From Pandoraea captiosa (lineage in GTDB: Bacteria > Pseudomonadota > Gammaproteobacteria > Burkholderiales > Burkholderiaceae), in NCBI RefSeq assembly GCF_902459775.1, contig NZ_CABPSQ010000004.1, positions 62,001-126,000 of the forward strand: a DNA stretch of 64,000 bases, given 5' to 3'. Of the stretch, positions 8,101 to 19,391 are shown piece by piece; the first letter of the stretch is position 1, and each line of letters begins with the position of its first letter. The translations under genes and the position numbers were made by a program. The notes beneath the pieces were generated by a model. That model had not been told where the DNA came from. It saw only the letters and a list, made by a program, of their open reading frames with translations, and ran no database searches.

Positions 8101-8301
8101 TCAGCTCGTCTGAACCGATGTGCGCTGACTAGGCCAATTGGCGTAGGAAAGGAGCCACAGGGAAATGATGTTGACGATCGGGATGAAGGCCAGCACGGTC
8201 AGCCACGGCGAATAGCCTAGCCGGGTGAGAATGCGCCACACCGGGACACCGACGAGGATGATGCTGACGAGGAGTGCGAGAAAGCTGGATGTATTAGCCA
8301 T
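8101..8301 (-). CDS. small two-helix membrane protein
   Basis: A 66-residue protein with two predicted membrane helices: FLALLVSIILVGVPVWRIL, and WLTVLAFIPIVNIISLWLL after a short loop with LGYSPW. The start at 8301 is supported by a strong ribosome-binding site (AGGGAGGTG) about 7 nt upstream; the frame extends further but lacks one there. No named family is recognised; similar small hydrophobic proteins are common in Burkholderiales. It is divergent from the membrane protein gene at 8459. Confidence 0.75.
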   Translation of the reverse strand: MANTSSFLALLVSIILVGVPVWRILTRLGYSPWLTVLAFIPIVNIISLWLLSYANWPSQRTSVQTS

Positions 8302-8458
8302 AAGACACCTCCCTGAAGGCCCCGCCCGATGCGAGGCATACCGGCAAGTATAGGAATACGGATGGCCCGGCGGCAGACGTTTCCCGGATTGTGTCCTATG
8401 CTGGAGACACTGCCGATCGTGCCGGCGGCTCTGTGAGGCACACTCAACGGAGGAGATC

Positions 8459-8974
8459 ATGGAACTGCATCTCAGCTCCCATCGCTATACGCACCGCTCG
8501 CCGGACTGGGCGGCGGCTGCCGTTGCCGGCTTTGTGGCCTGCGCCTTCTTTTCTGCCGTGGAAATGCTCATGGTGCTGCTCGTCACGGGGCAGAGCCCAT
8601 GGGTGCCGCCCCGAATGGTCGCGGCCATCGTCTTCGGACCGGGCATTCTGAATCAGCCCGCCACGTTCGACGTGTCGATCGTGGCCATGGCGTTGCTGGT
8701 CCATGCCGCGATCGGCGTGGTACTCGGCATCGTTCTGGGGGCGATCATCGCGCCATTCCGGCTGGATTCGGACATCGTGACCGTGTCGATCTCCGGTGGC
8801 GTTTTCGGTCTGGTCGTGTACGTCGTGAACTTCTACGTCATGACGCAGATTTTCCCGTGGTTCATGGAGTCTCGGGGCTGGACGATGCTGGCCGGACACC
8901 TCGTTTTTGGCGCGTTCGCAGGCTACATGTACTGGGTGTTGCGCCAAATGGACGACGCGGGCGCACCGACGTAA
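8459..8974 (+). CDS. hypothetical four-helix membrane protein
   Basis: A 171-residue protein with about four membrane segments: AAAVAGFVACAFFSAVEMLM; VAMALLVHAAIGVVLGIVLG; VSISGGVFGLVVYVVNFYVM; and a last segment near GHLVFGAFAGYMYWVL. The start has a clear GGAGG ribosome-binding site. The glycine-rich segment VVLGIVLGAIIAPFR is followed by an acidic loop. I do not recognise a family with a known function. It is divergent from the small membrane protein at 8101-8301, with a 157-bp shared promoter region. Confidence 0.75.
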   Translation: MELHLSSHRYTHRSPDWAAAAVAGFVACAFFSAVEMLMVLLVTGQSPWVPPRMVAAIVFGPGILNQPATFDVSIVAMALLVHAAIGVVLGIVLGAIIAPFRLDSDIVTVSISGGVFGLVVYVVNFYVMTQIFPWFMESRGWTMLAGHLVFGAFAGYMYWVLRQMDDAGAPT

Positions 8975-9534
8975 GCGACTAAGCGACGGAAGCAGGCACA
9001 CGGTGGCGGGTCGACGCGCCTTGGTGCAAGCGGCCCGCTTTTCTGCTATTATTCGCCAACTGCATTCATCTGCCCGTCAACTTCGGGTCGCCTGAGTGCG
9101 GTCACGTGGCAAAGACGGTCTGGCAGGGTAACCCATCTGCCGGACGTGAGTCGACGTGTGGCACGAAAATCACTACAGATGTGCCGCACTACGTGTATTG
9201 GCATACGCCATTGGGAACGCCAGAACGTTCTCCCTCCGCCGTTATGAACGAACGGACGGCTTCATTCCCCGAACAGGAAGTTGCACCTAAGAGCACCCGT
9301 ATTGCGCTTTGCTTTGCGCAATGTCGGTGCGCACGCGGTCTTGCGCCGCGTGCCACGTTCCGCAGTCAGGTTCGTCGCATGTCAGTCACGTCGATGTCGC
9401 GTCACTGACACATTTGGTAGCTACGCTGCGTGCACTTCACGGAAACATTTGTGCAACTTTGCACTCTCAACACCGTAAGCCGATTCGAGAGGGATAGTTA
9501 TTAGTCAAATTTTTGCAGTAAAGAAGGATACAAA
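8975..9534 (+). other. 560-bp non-coding stretch rich in hairpins; candidate leader or structured RNA
   Basis: No convincing gene: the best frame (GTG 9106 to 9408) has neutral third-position GC and no ribosome-binding site. Inverted repeats are dense: GGCAG/CTGCC (9122-9141), a 9-bp stem GTGTGGCAC with GTGCCGCAC (9156-9189), TGGC/GCCA (9198-9209), ATTGCGC/GCGCAAT (9301-9322) and GCACGCGG/CCGCGTGC (9331-9353). A -10-like TATTAT is near 9048. It may be a long leader of the 77-residue gene downstream or a separate RNA. Confidence 0.35.
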
Positions 9535-9768
9535 ATGAAAACATCGCAATATCAGGAATTCCAGTACAGCGTCCACGCCGTCGAGCGAGACAACGCCCGT
9601 TGGGACGCGTTCTACGAGATTCACCGCCCGACACATCAGGGTCTGGAAAAAGTCGGCGCCTATCAGGTGCAAAGCGCCTATGGCTTCGCGACGCAGGGTA
9701 ACGCCCTCGATGACGCCGAGCGCAACGCCCGTGCCGACATCGAGCAAGGCATCGTCTACTACCAGTAA
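9535..9768 (+). CDS. conserved small hypothetical protein
   Basis: A 77-residue soluble acidic protein preceded by a good ribosome-binding site (AGAAGGA, 8 nt before ATG). Its sequence has features of a small alpha/beta fold: FQYSVHAVERDNARWDAFYEI, then an extended HRPTHQGLEKVG segment, then a helix with NALDDAERNARADIEQG. No domain name is recognised. The gene stands alone behind the hairpin-rich region, suggesting its own complex regulation. Confidence 0.7.
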   Translation: MKTSQYQEFQYSVHAVERDNARWDAFYEIHRPTHQGLEKVGAYQVQSAYGFATQGNALDDAERNARADIEQGIVYYQ

Positions 9769-9912
9769 GTCCGACGCTCATTCCTCGCTCTTCCAGCGGC
9801 TTCCCCCATTCATTTCATGTGCGCGATCCCGGCATCGTCGCTTTGCGACGGTGCTATAGTCCCGCCTTTCGCCGTGTGGCGATGTCGCACCGCATAGGCT
9901 GGAGATTCGCTA

Positions 9913-10404
9913 ATGGAATGGATGTGCAAGACGTTCGACGAGCTGGGCAGCGCGCTGCTCTATCGCATACTGGCCGCACGCAACGCGGTGTTCGTCGTCG
10001 AACAACAATGTCCCTATCAGGATATCGACGGGCGCGATTTGCATAGCTTGCATCTCGTTGCGCAAGTCGCGGCGCGTACATCGAGCGCGCCTGTTGCGCC
10101 TGGTGCGCCGCAGATTGCTGCCTATCTACGCTTGTTGCCTCCCGGGCTTGCCTATGAGGAAGCGTCGATCGGACGCGTGATCACGGCGTCGTCCCATCGA
10201 GGCACGGGACTGGGGCGCGAACTGCTCGCGCGGGCAGTTGCCATTGCCGAAGTCCAGTGGCCGCACGCCGCGCTGCGTATTGGTGCCCAGGCGCATCTGG
10301 AAGCCTTCTATGGCAGCTTCGGCTTCGTCAAGGCGAGCGAGCCGTATGACGAAGACGGCATCTTGCACATCGAAATGTTGCGTGCGCCGACGCCGGCACA
10401 GTGA
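9913..10404 (+). CDS. elaA: ElaA-family GNAT N-acetyltransferase
   Basis: A 163-residue member of the GNAT fold. The ElaA-type N-terminus LLYRILAARNAVFVVEQQCPYQDIDGRDLHSLHLV is typical, including the VVEQQCPYQDID segment. The acetyl-CoA loop follows as SSHRGTGLGRELLARAV, and the C-terminal strand-helix as AQAHLEAFYGSFGFVKASEPYDEDGILHI. Substrate and role of ElaA are unknown; acetyl transfer is inferred from fold. It precedes uup by 90 bp. Confidence 0.88.
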   Translation: MEWMCKTFDELGSALLYRILAARNAVFVVEQQCPYQDIDGRDLHSLHLVAQVAARTSSAPVAPGAPQIAAYLRLLPPGLAYEEASIGRVITASSHRGTGLGRELLARAVAIAEVQWPHAALRIGAQAHLEAFYGSFGFVKASEPYDEDGILHIEMLRAPTPAQ

Positions 10405-10494
10405 TACTGTCGCCGAAGTTCACCGCAATATCGGCCGGGCCGTCGCGCCCGGCACTACAATACCTCTCATCGTAGTTCACGCGTTCCCCGACAC

Positions 10495-12426
<1,932 letters not shown>

Positions 12427-12478
12427 GGGATCGAGTAAGCAAGTACGTCAGTTCGCCTCGCGAATTCGCGCAATAGCG

Positions 12479-12503
12479 GCGGCCGGTTTTCCGGCCGCAT
12501 TTC
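12479..12503 (+). terminator. Rho-independent terminator after uup
   Basis: An 8-bp stem GCGGCCGG / CCGGCCGC with a TTTT loop is followed by ATTTCG. It sits about 55 bp after the uup stop. The T tract is short, so strength is uncertain. Confidence 0.65.
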
Positions 12504-12807
12504 GTTGGATGCGAGTGGGGCTCGAGAGGGATGTGAATGGTACTTGAGTGGGACAGAACGGCGCGCTCGGCGATGTCACTGGACCGCACCGCGAGTGACA
12601 GTACAATAGGCCGCGATTCATCCGATGCGACGTGCTTGCCGGACATGGGGTCGGCGCCGTGCGCTCCCTAAGTGCCCATTATCTGGGCGCCGCAACACAA
12701 GTCGTTGATCCGGCGTCACTTTTGTCATGTGTTAATGGGTTTTCCCCGTGGTTGTCCACAGGAAATGTGGATAATCGGCGGGCGTGGAACCCCAATTCAG
12801 TTACGCT
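12504..12807 (+). promoter_or_regulatory. parE upstream region with paired DnaA-box-like sites
   Basis: This 304-bp non-coding stretch separates uup and parE. At 12752-12760 is TTGTCCACA (one mismatch to TTATCCACA) and at 12766-12774 TGTGGATAA, the exact complement of a consensus DnaA box. They form an inverted pair 5 bp apart, ending 33 bp before the parE ATG. A possible promoter has -10 TACAAT at 12602-12607 with a weak -35. DnaA binding is inferred; the pair could also act as a simple hairpin. Confidence 0.5.
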
Positions 12808-14787
12808 ATGTCGAAAAAAAATTCGCCTGCCCAATACAGCGAAGCCTCCATCAAGGTGCTCAAGGGCCTTGAGCCGGTCAAGCAGCGCCCGGGCATGTAC
12901 ACCCGCACCGAAAATCCGCTGCACATCATCCAGGAAGTCATCGACAACGCGTCGGACGAAGCGCTGGGCGGTTACGGCAAGCAGATCCTCGTCACGCTGA
13001 ACAAGGATGGTTCGGTGAGCGTCGAGGACGATGGCCGTGGCATTCCGGTGGGCATTCACCCGGAAGAAGGGGTGCCCGTCGTCGAAATCGTATTCACGCG
13101 GCTGCACGCCGGCGGCAAGTTCGACAAGGCGGCTGGCGGCGCGTACACGTTCTCCGGCGGCCTGCACGGCGTCGGCGTGTCGGTAACGAACGCGCTGGCG
13201 ACGCGTCTGGCCGTGACGGTCTGGCGCGATGGTCAGGTCTCCGAACTCGAATTTGCCGACGGCGGCAACGTCAATGTGGCGCTGCACTCGCGTGCGGCGC
13301 AACGCGGCGAGAAAAAGAGCGGCACGCGCGTGACGGTCTGGCCGGACGCGAAGTACTTCGATAGCCCCACGTTGCCGCTGGGCGAACTGCAACGCTTGCT
13401 GCGCTCGAAGGCCGTGTTGCTGCCCGGCGTGCGCGTGACGTTGCGCCAGGAAAAGAACGGCGAAGAACAAACGTGGTTCTACGAGCATGGCCTGCGGGGT
13501 TATCTCGTTGAATCACTGGGCGGTGCCGAGCCGCTCATTCCGTTGTTCGAGGGCGAACGTTTTGCCGACGGCAGCGAAGACAGCTTCGCCGAAGGCGAGG
13601 GGGCCGCGTGGGTCGTGGCATGGACGGAAGATGGCGCACAGGTGCGCGAATCCTACGTCAACCTGATTCCCACGCCCGCAGGCGGCACGCACGAGTCGGG
13701 CCTGCGCGAAGGGCTGTTTCAGGCGGTTCGCGGTTTCATCGAGCTCCACAATCTTCAGCCGAAGGGCGTGAAGCTGTTGCCCGAAGACGTGTTTTCGCGG
13801 GTGTCGTTCGTGCTCTCGGCCAAGGTGCTCGATCCCCAGTTCCAGGGACAGATCAAGGAGCGCCTGAACAGTCGGGACGCCGTGCGTCTGGTCTCGTCGT
13901 TCACGCGTCCCGCGCTCGAACTGTGGCTCAATCATCACGTCGAGCACGGCAAGAAGCTGGCCGAACTTGTGATTCGTCAGGCGCAGGCGCGCACCCGTGC
14001 CGGCCAGAAAATCGAGAAGAAGAAGAGTTCCGGCGTGGCCGTGTTGCCGGGCAAGCTGACCGACTGCGAAACCGAAGACATCACGCGTAACGAACTATTC
14101 CTGGTCGAGGGCGACTCGGCGGGCGGTTCGGCGAAGATGGGGCGTGACAAGGAATTTCAGGCAATTTTGCCGTTGCGCGGCAAGGTGCTCAATACGTGGG
14201 AGACCGAGCGCGATCGCTTGTTTGCCAACAACGAAGTCCATGACATCGCGGTTGCGATCGGCGTGGATCCCCATGGCGCGAACGATACGCCCGATCTGTC
14301 GAATCTGCGTTACGGCAAGATCTGTATCCTGTCCGACGCCGACGTGGACGGCTCACACATTCAGGTGCTGCTGCTCACGCTGTTCTTCCGCCATTTCCCG
14401 CAGTTGATCGCAAAAGGCCACGTCTATGTGGCGCGTCCGCCGCTGTACCGTGTCGACGCACCGGCACGCGGCAAGAAGCCGGCACAGAAGCTGTACGCGC
14501 TGGACGAAGGCGAACTCGAAGCGATTCTCGACAAGCTTCGCAAGGATGGCGTTCGAGAAACGGCATGGTCCATCAGCCGCTTCAAGGGGCTGGGCGAGAT
14601 GAGCGCCGAGCAGTTGTGGGAGACGACCATGAACCCGGACACGCGTCGTTTGAGCCCGGTGTCGCTCGGCCAGCTCGATTTCGACACGACCGTGGCCCGC
14701 ATGAACATGCTCATGGGCAAGGGCGAGGCGGCGCAGCGCCGCAGCTGGCTCGAAGCCAAGGGCAACGAAGTCGAAGCCGATATTTGA
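12808..14787 (+). CDS. parE: DNA topoisomerase IV subunit B
   Basis: ATPase subunit of topoisomerase IV, which unlinks replicated chromosomes with ParC. The 659-residue protein has the GHKL ATP site (IQEVIDNASDEALGG, then DDGRGIPVG and GGLHGVGVSVTNAL), a transducer domain, and the TOPRIM domain with EGDSAGGSAK and DADVDGSHI. The C-terminus carries GLGEMSAEQLWETTM. Length and lack of a large insert fit ParE rather than GyrB. The frame opens at 12784, but the ATG at 12808 gives the usual MSKK start. Its partner parC lies 1.8 kb downstream on the same strand. Confidence 0.95.
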   Translation: MSKKNSPAQYSEASIKVLKGLEPVKQRPGMYTRTENPLHIIQEVIDNASDEALGGYGKQILVTLNKDGSVSVEDDGRGIPVGIHPEEGVPVVEIVFTRLHAGGKFDKAAGGAYTFSGGLHGVGVSVTNALATRLAVTVWRDGQVSELEFADGGNVNVALHSRAAQRGEKKSGTRVTVWPDAKYFDSPTLPLGELQRLLRSKAVLLPGVRVTLRQEKNGEEQTWFYEHGLRGYLVESLGGAEPLIPLFEGERFADGSEDSFAEGEGAAWVVAWTEDGAQVRESYVNLIPTPAGGTHESGLREGLFQAVRGFIELHNLQPKGVKLLPEDVFSRVSFVLSAKVLDPQFQGQIKERLNSRDAVRLVSSFTRPALELWLNHHVEHGKKLAELVIRQAQARTRAGQKIEKKKSSGVAVLPGKLTDCETEDITRNELFLVEGDSAGGSAKMGRDKEFQAILPLRGKVLNTWETERDRLFANNEVHDIAVAIGVDPHGANDTPDLSNLRYGKICILSDADVDGSHIQVLLLTLFFRHFPQLIAKGHVYVARPPLYRVDAPARGKKPAQKLYALDEGELEAILDKLRKDGVRETAWSISRFKGLGEMSAEQLWETTMNPDTRRLSPVSLGQLDFDTTVARMNMLMGKGEAAQRRSWLEAKGNEVEADI

Positions 14788-15004
14788 GGGGTGTGCGTGA
14801 GGGGGGGGGCGGTACGGCGGTGAGCGCGATTGGTGCGTTTCCCCCGAAAACCCTGCAACGGCATGCCACGAGAGCGTTTGTAAGGCGTCAGCCGAGCATC
14901 GGCATCGTAAGAAAGTACACTTTCGCCGCACTCACAAAGGGCAAACCAGCGTGAGTGCTCACATAGTGGGATAATCCAAGCTTCACCCTACCGGGAGTCG
15001 CGTT

Positions 15005-15424
15005 ATGTTGCGTTCTATGCGTTGCATTTTCGTGCCCTTGCTGCTTGCTGGCGCAAGCGCTACCGCTTTGGCACAGTCGGCCCAGCCGCGCGTCTTCTTC
15101 GTTGCACCGACCAATGGCGCAACGGTGTCGAATCCGGTGGTGGTCAAGTTCGGCGTCGAAGGGATGGCGATCAAACCGGCGGGCGAAATGGCGTCCGAGA
15201 CCGGGCATCACCACCTCATCATCGACGGCGATCCGGTTCCGGCAGGTCAGGTCGTTCCTACCGACGACACGCACCTGCATTTCGGCAAAGGCCAGACCGA
15301 GACGAGCGTCAATCTGACGCCGGGTGATCATACGTTGACGATGCAATTCGCCAACGGTGCGCACCAGTCCTACGGTCCGGCGATGAGCCAGACGATCAAG
15401 GTGCATGTCAAAGGTCAGCAATAA
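15005..15424 (+). CDS. DUF4399-domain secreted protein
   Basis: A 139-residue protein with a signal peptide ending at ALAQ (about residue 24), so it should be periplasmic. The mature part has the DUF4399 pattern: RVFFVAPTNGATVSNPVVVKFGVEGM, then GHHHLIIDGD, and DHTLTMQFANGAHQSYGP near the end. The His triplet in GHHHL suggests metal binding, which is not demonstrated. Its stop overlaps the start of the lytic transglycosylase gene by 20 bp, indicating translational coupling. Confidence 0.88.
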   Translation: MLRSMRCIFVPLLLAGASATALAQSAQPRVFFVAPTNGATVSNPVVVKFGVEGMAIKPAGEMASETGHHHLIIDGDPVPAGQVVPTDDTHLHFGKGQTETSVNLTPGDHTLTMQFANGAHQSYGPAMSQTIKVHVKGQQ

Positions 15425-16352
15425 CAATGTCTCGACGGCGGAGCGCGTCAGCGCGCTCCGCCAGAAATTTTCTCTGCGGCAACTCGCAGGGCCAGCGCTG
15501 GCGGCCATGCTGCTTGCCGCGACGCCCCTCGCGCACGCCGAGCTCTACGGTTACGTCGATGAAAATGGCGTCGCCCATCTCGCGGCCCGCAAGCTCGACG
15601 CGCGCTATCGGCTAGTCGTCGGCAACGGCGCCAGCGTCGATCTACGGGCAAATCGACAACAAGGCGTGGTGAGCGGTGCCGACCGTTCGCGTCTTTACGA
15701 TGCGCTCGCACGTCATCCCAATCTGAAAAAGCTCGCGCCGGTAATTGCGCAGGCGGCGCAGAAGTTTCACGTCGATGCCGCGCTGCTCAAGGCCGTGATA
15801 GCGGCCGAGTCGGGTTTCGACAGTGCGGCGGTGTCGCCGAAAGGCGCCGTCGGGTTGATGCAGGTGCTACCGGCGACAGGGGAGCGCTACGGCGTGCGCG
15901 CCGATGCGCGCCGCACCGTTGCCGACAAGCTGGCCGATCCGCGCACCAATGTGCTCACAGGGGCTCGCTACCTGCGTGATCTGCAAGCCCGCTATCCCGA
16001 TCGTCTGGAACTGGTGCTCGCCTCGTACAACGCAGGCGAAGGCGCAGTGGCGCGTCATGACGATCAGATCCCGCCCTATGCGGAGACCCGTGACTACGTC
16101 GCGGCGGTACTCGAACTCTATCGGCGATTCAACGCCAATGGACTCGATGCGCCGTCCGGCCGCGGCGTCATTCAGGCCAGTGGTGGCGGCGGAAAGCTCG
16201 GCAATGCGCGGATCAACGGTTCACGCGACGGCCGGATCCACGTCATTCTGGGGGCGCCGTCGGGCTTGCCGGTCGTGCCGGCTGCCATGCCGAACGCATC
16301 GGTCCGTGATTCGGCACCTTCGGCACTGTCGGCGCCGCTCGCGACTGACTGA
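15405..16352 (+). CDS. lytic transglycosylase (SLT domain) with N-terminal DUF4124-like segment
   Basis: Cleaves the MurNAc-GlcNAc bond of peptidoglycan in the periplasm, by family. The 315-residue protein has a signal peptide cleaved near LAHA (residues 41-45), then a short DUF4124-like segment (LYGYVDENGVAHLA). The SLT domain follows with the catalytic Glu135 in AAESGFDSAAVSPKGAVGLMQ and the later motif LASYNAGEGAV. The C-terminal ~90 residues are Gly/Ala-rich and probably unstructured. It overlaps the DUF4399 gene and ends 230 bp before parC. Confidence 0.9.
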   Translation: MSKVSNNNVSTAERVSALRQKFSLRQLAGPALAAMLLAATPLAHAELYGYVDENGVAHLAARKLDARYRLVVGNGASVDLRANRQQGVVSGADRSRLYDALARHPNLKKLAPVIAQAAQKFHVDAALLKAVIAAESGFDSAAVSPKGAVGLMQVLPATGERYGVRADARRTVADKLADPRTNVLTGARYLRDLQARYPDRLELVLASYNAGEGAVARHDDQIPPYAETRDYVAAVLELYRRFNANGLDAPSGRGVIQASGGGGKLGNARINGSRDGRIHVILGAPSGLPVVPAAMPNASVRDSAPSALSAPLATD

Positions 16353-16584
16353 TACCCCGCGTGCGTCGTCGGTGGCGCTGCGGCGGGTTCTGGAAATCAC
16401 CTCTCGGAATCGTCCGAAACATAGGCGGAGTCCCGGAAGTTTTCGCGGCTACGCATCCCAAATTGCCTCTCGCTTTAGTATTCGTGCGCGTTTTTGCCGA
16501 AATGTACCGGCGAGCTTGGTATGATCTCGCGGTCAACGTTCACCCGAACTCTCGTCAAACGTTCGCAGCAAACCCACAGGTTTT

Positions 16585-18921
16585 ATGGAACAAGTAGAAG
16601 ATCTCTTTACGCAACCGTCGGATGACGACACGCTAACGCTCGGCGCGTATGCTGAGCGCGCTTATTTGGACTACGCAATCAGCGTGGTCAAGGGCCGCGC
16701 GCTGCCGGATGTGTGCGACGGTCAGAAGCCGGTACAGCGCCGAATTCTGTTCGCGATGAACGAAATGGGCCTTGCGGCCGATGCGAAGCCGGTGAAGTCG
16801 GCGCGCGTGGTCGGCGACGTGCTCGGTAAATTTCACCCCCACGGGGACCAGTCGGCTTATGACGCGCTGGTGCGCCTGGCGCAGGACTTCTCGATGCGCT
16901 ATCCGCTCATCGATGGTCAGGGCAACTTTGGTTCGCGCGACGGTGACGGCGCAGCGGCCATGCGTTACACGGAAGCGCGTCTGACGCCGATCGCGAAGCT
17001 GCTGCTCGACGAAATCGACGCCGGCACCGTGGATTTCGTGCCTAACTACGACGGCTCCACACAGGAGCCGCGACTGTTGCCGGCGCGCCTGCCGTTCGTG
17101 CTGCTCAACGGGGCCTCGGGCATTGCGGTGGGCCTGGCGACGGAAATTCCGTCGCACAACCTGCGCGAAGTCGCCTCGGCAGCGGTCGCGCTGATCCGCA
17201 ATCCGAAGCTCGACGACGCCGAACTGATGACGCACGTCCAGGGACCTGACTTCCCTGGCGGCGGCCAACTGATTTCAAGCGCCGCGGAAATTCGCGCCGC
17301 CTATGAAAGCGGGCGTGGCAGCCTTAAGGTGCGCGCGCGCTGGAAGATCGAAGAGATGGCGCGCGGGCAGTGGCAGGCGGTCGTGTATGAGCTGCCGCCG
17401 AACACGTCCGGCCAGAAGGTGCTCGAGGAAATCGAGGAACTGACCAATCCGAAGGTCAAGCTGGGTAAAAAGTCGCTCACGCCGGAGCAACAGAACCTGA
17501 AGCAATCGATGCTGGCCATGCTCGACGCCGTGCGCGACGAGTCGGGCAAGGATGCTCCCGTGCGTCTCGTGTTCGAGCCCAAGTCGAGCCGCATCGACCA
17601 GCAGGAATTCATCACGATGCTGCTCGCGCACACCAGCCTCGAGTCGAGCGCATCGGTCAACCTCGTGATGGTCGGCGCAGATGGTCGTCCGGGGCAGAAG
17701 TCCCTGCGCGAGATCATCACCGAGTGGATCGGCTTCCGCTTCGCCACGGTTACGCGTCGCTCGCGCCACCGTCTGGGCAAGGTCGACGATCGGATCCATA
17801 TTCTCGAAGGCCGGATGATCGTCTTCCTGAATATCGACGAAGTCATCCGGATCATTCGCGAGTCGGACGAGCCGAAGGCGGCGCTGATGAGCGCGTTCCG
17901 ATTGAGCGAGCGTCAGGCCGAGGACATTCTCGAAATTCGCTTGCGTCAGTTGGCGCGTCTCGAGGCGATCAAGATCGAGCAGGAACTCGCGGCGTTGCGC
18001 GACGAAAAGGCCAAGCTCGAAGAACTGCTCGCCAACGAAAGCACAATGAAGCGCCTGATCATCAAGGAAATCGAAGCCGATGCGAAGCAGTTCGGCGACG
18101 AGCGGCGCACGTTGATTCAGGAAGAGAAGCGTGCCGTAGCAGAAGCGCGCGTGGTGGACGAACCTGTCACGGTCGTGGTGTCCGCGAAGGGCTGGGTGCG
18201 CGCACTCAAGGGCCACGGGCTGGACGCACAGGGCTTCTCGTTCAAGCAGGGCGATTCGTTGTATGGCGCGTTCGAATGCCGGACCGTCGATCCGCTGATT
18301 GCATGGGGCAGCAATGGACGCGTCTATTCCGTTGCAGTGGCCCAATTGCCGGGTGGTCGCGGCGACGGGGTGCCGCTGACTTCGCTCATCGAGCTTGAAT
18401 CCGGATCGCGCTTGTTGCATTACTACGCGGCCTCAGGCGAGCAGTCCTTGCTGCTGGCGACCTCGGCGGGCTTCGGTTTCACAACCAAGCTGGGCGACAT
18501 GGTCAGCCGCGTGAAGGCGGGCAAGTCTTTCATGACGATCGACGAAGGGGCCGAACCGCTGGTCCCGACTCCGATTTGGCCGGGGGCCAGCGCAGTGGCG
18601 TGTCTGTCGAGCGACGGGCGCCTGCTCGTGTTCGGCATGGACGAAATGAAGGCGCTCACCGGCGGCGGCCGTGGCGTCACACTGATCGGTCTGGAAGCCA
18701 AGCAGACGCTTGTGTCGGCCGTGCCCATCAGCGAGGCCGGGGTCACGGTGTACGGCGAAGTCCGCGGCGGCAAGTTGCAGTCCGAAACGCTCTCCGGGGC
18801 ATCGCTCGCGCCCAACATCGGCAAGCGGGCGCGCAAGGGCCGTTCACCGGCAGTGAAATTCACGACGTTCAAACCGCGTTCGCTGGAGCCGGTGTCGCCG
18901 GCCGTGCCGAAGGCATCCTGA
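16585..18921 (+). CDS. parC: DNA topoisomerase IV subunit A
   Basis: DNA-cleaving subunit of topoisomerase IV. In the 778-residue protein the active-site tyrosine is Tyr128 ([12 protein letters not shown]). The quinolone-determining segment reads [12 protein letters not shown] (residues 84-95): Gln89 sits where E. coli ParC has Ser80, and Asp93 where it has Glu84. A coiled coil near 420-500 ([18 protein letters not shown]) leads to the C-terminal beta-pinwheel ([17 protein letters not shown]). It is followed 11 bp later by a CopD-like gene. Confidence 0.95.
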   Translation: MEQVEDLFTQPSDDDTLTLGAYAERAYLDYAISVVKGRALPDVCDGQKPVQRRILFAMNEMGLAADAKPVKSARVVGDVLGKFHPHGDQSAYDALVRLAQDFSMRYPLIDGQGNFGSRDGDGAAAMRYTEARLTPIAKLLLDEIDAGTVDFVPNYDGSTQEPRLLPARLPFVLLNGASGIAVGLATEIPSHNLREVASAAVALIRNPKLDDAELMTHVQGPDFPGGGQLISSAAEIRAAYESGRGSLKVRARWKIEEMARGQWQAVVYELPPNTSGQKVLEEIEELTNPKVKLGKKSLTPEQQNLKQSMLAMLDAVRDESGKDAPVRLVFEPKSSRIDQQEFITMLLAHTSLESSASVNLVMVGADGRPGQKSLREIITEWIGFRFATVTRRSRHRLGKVDDRIHILEGRMIVFLNIDEVIRIIRESDEPKAALMSAFRLSERQAEDILEIRLRQLARLEAIKIEQELAALRDEKAKLEELLANESTMKRLIIKEIEADAKQFGDERRTLIQEEKRAVAEARVVDEPVTVVVSAKGWVRALKGHGLDAQGFSFKQGDSLYGAFECRTVDPLIAWGSNGRVYSVAVAQLPGGRGDGVPLTSLIELESGSRLLHYYAASGEQSLLLATSAGFGFTTKLGDMVSRVKAGKSFMTIDEGAEPLVPTPIWPGASAVACLSSDGRLLVFGMDEMKALTGGGRGVTLIGLEAKQTLVSAVPISEAGVTVYGEVRGGKLQSETLSGASLAPNIGKRARKGRSPAVKFTTFKPRSLEPVSPAVPKAS

Positions 18922-18932
18922 CGGAGTCGCGC

Positions 18933-19385
18933 ATGAGTGTTTATGCCTTCAGCCTGTTCCTCCATTTGGTCAGTGTTGCCGTGTGGATCGGCGGCATGTT
19001 CTTCGCGCTGGTGTGTTTGCGCCCGGCGTCGTCCGAGCTGTCGCCGCAGCAACGCCTGCCCTTGTGGGAAGCGGCGTTCACACGCTTCTTTACGTGGGTT
19101 GGCGTGGCAATCGTGCTGATTTTGCTGTCCGGCGGGCACATGATGATGGGGATGGGCGGCTTGCACGCTCGTTGGCCGGTGCACGCGATGGCAGGCATCG
19201 GGGTGCTGATGATGCTCGTATTCGGTCACATCCGTTTTGCGTTGTTCCCGCGCCTGCAACGCGCCGTGCAGGCGCAATCGTGGCCGGACGGCGCCGCTGC
19301 CGTGAATGGGATCCGTCGACTCGTGATTCTCAATCTCGTGTTGGGTATCGTCGTGATCGGACTTGCGGCGTCGCTGCGTAGCTAA
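18933..19385 (+). CDS. CopD-like integral membrane protein
   Basis: A 150-residue, four-helix inner-membrane protein: FLHLVSVAVWIGGMFFALVCL, then FTRFFTWVGVAIVLILLSGG, then HAMAGIGVLMMLVFGHIRF, then VILNLVLGIVVIGLAAS. The first helix with His and Trp-Ile-Gly-Gly is the pattern of the CopD domain, but the protein is only half the length of copper-resistance CopD. Copper transport should therefore not be assumed. It starts 11 bp after parC and may be cotranscribed. Confidence 0.75.
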   Translation: MSVYAFSLFLHLVSVAVWIGGMFFALVCLRPASSELSPQQRLPLWEAAFTRFFTWVGVAIVLILLSGGHMMMGMGGLHARWPVHAMAGIGVLMMLVFGHIRFALFPRLQRAVQAQSWPDGAAAVNGIRRLVILNLVLGIVVIGLAASLRS

Positions 19386-19391
19386 TAGGGG

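Noticed and set aside
6843-8132. 429-residue open frame antisense to glnS
   Set aside because: Shadow frame over a conserved synthetase; no start signal or domain.
9106-9408. 100-codon frame in the hairpin-rich region
   Set aside because: No ribosome-binding site, neutral third-position GC and no family resemblance; structure in the DNA explains the stretch better.
12752-12774. Replication origin
   Set aside because: Two DnaA-like boxes alone are not an origin; there is no box cluster, no AT-rich unwinding stretch and no dnaA, dnaN or gyrB nearby.
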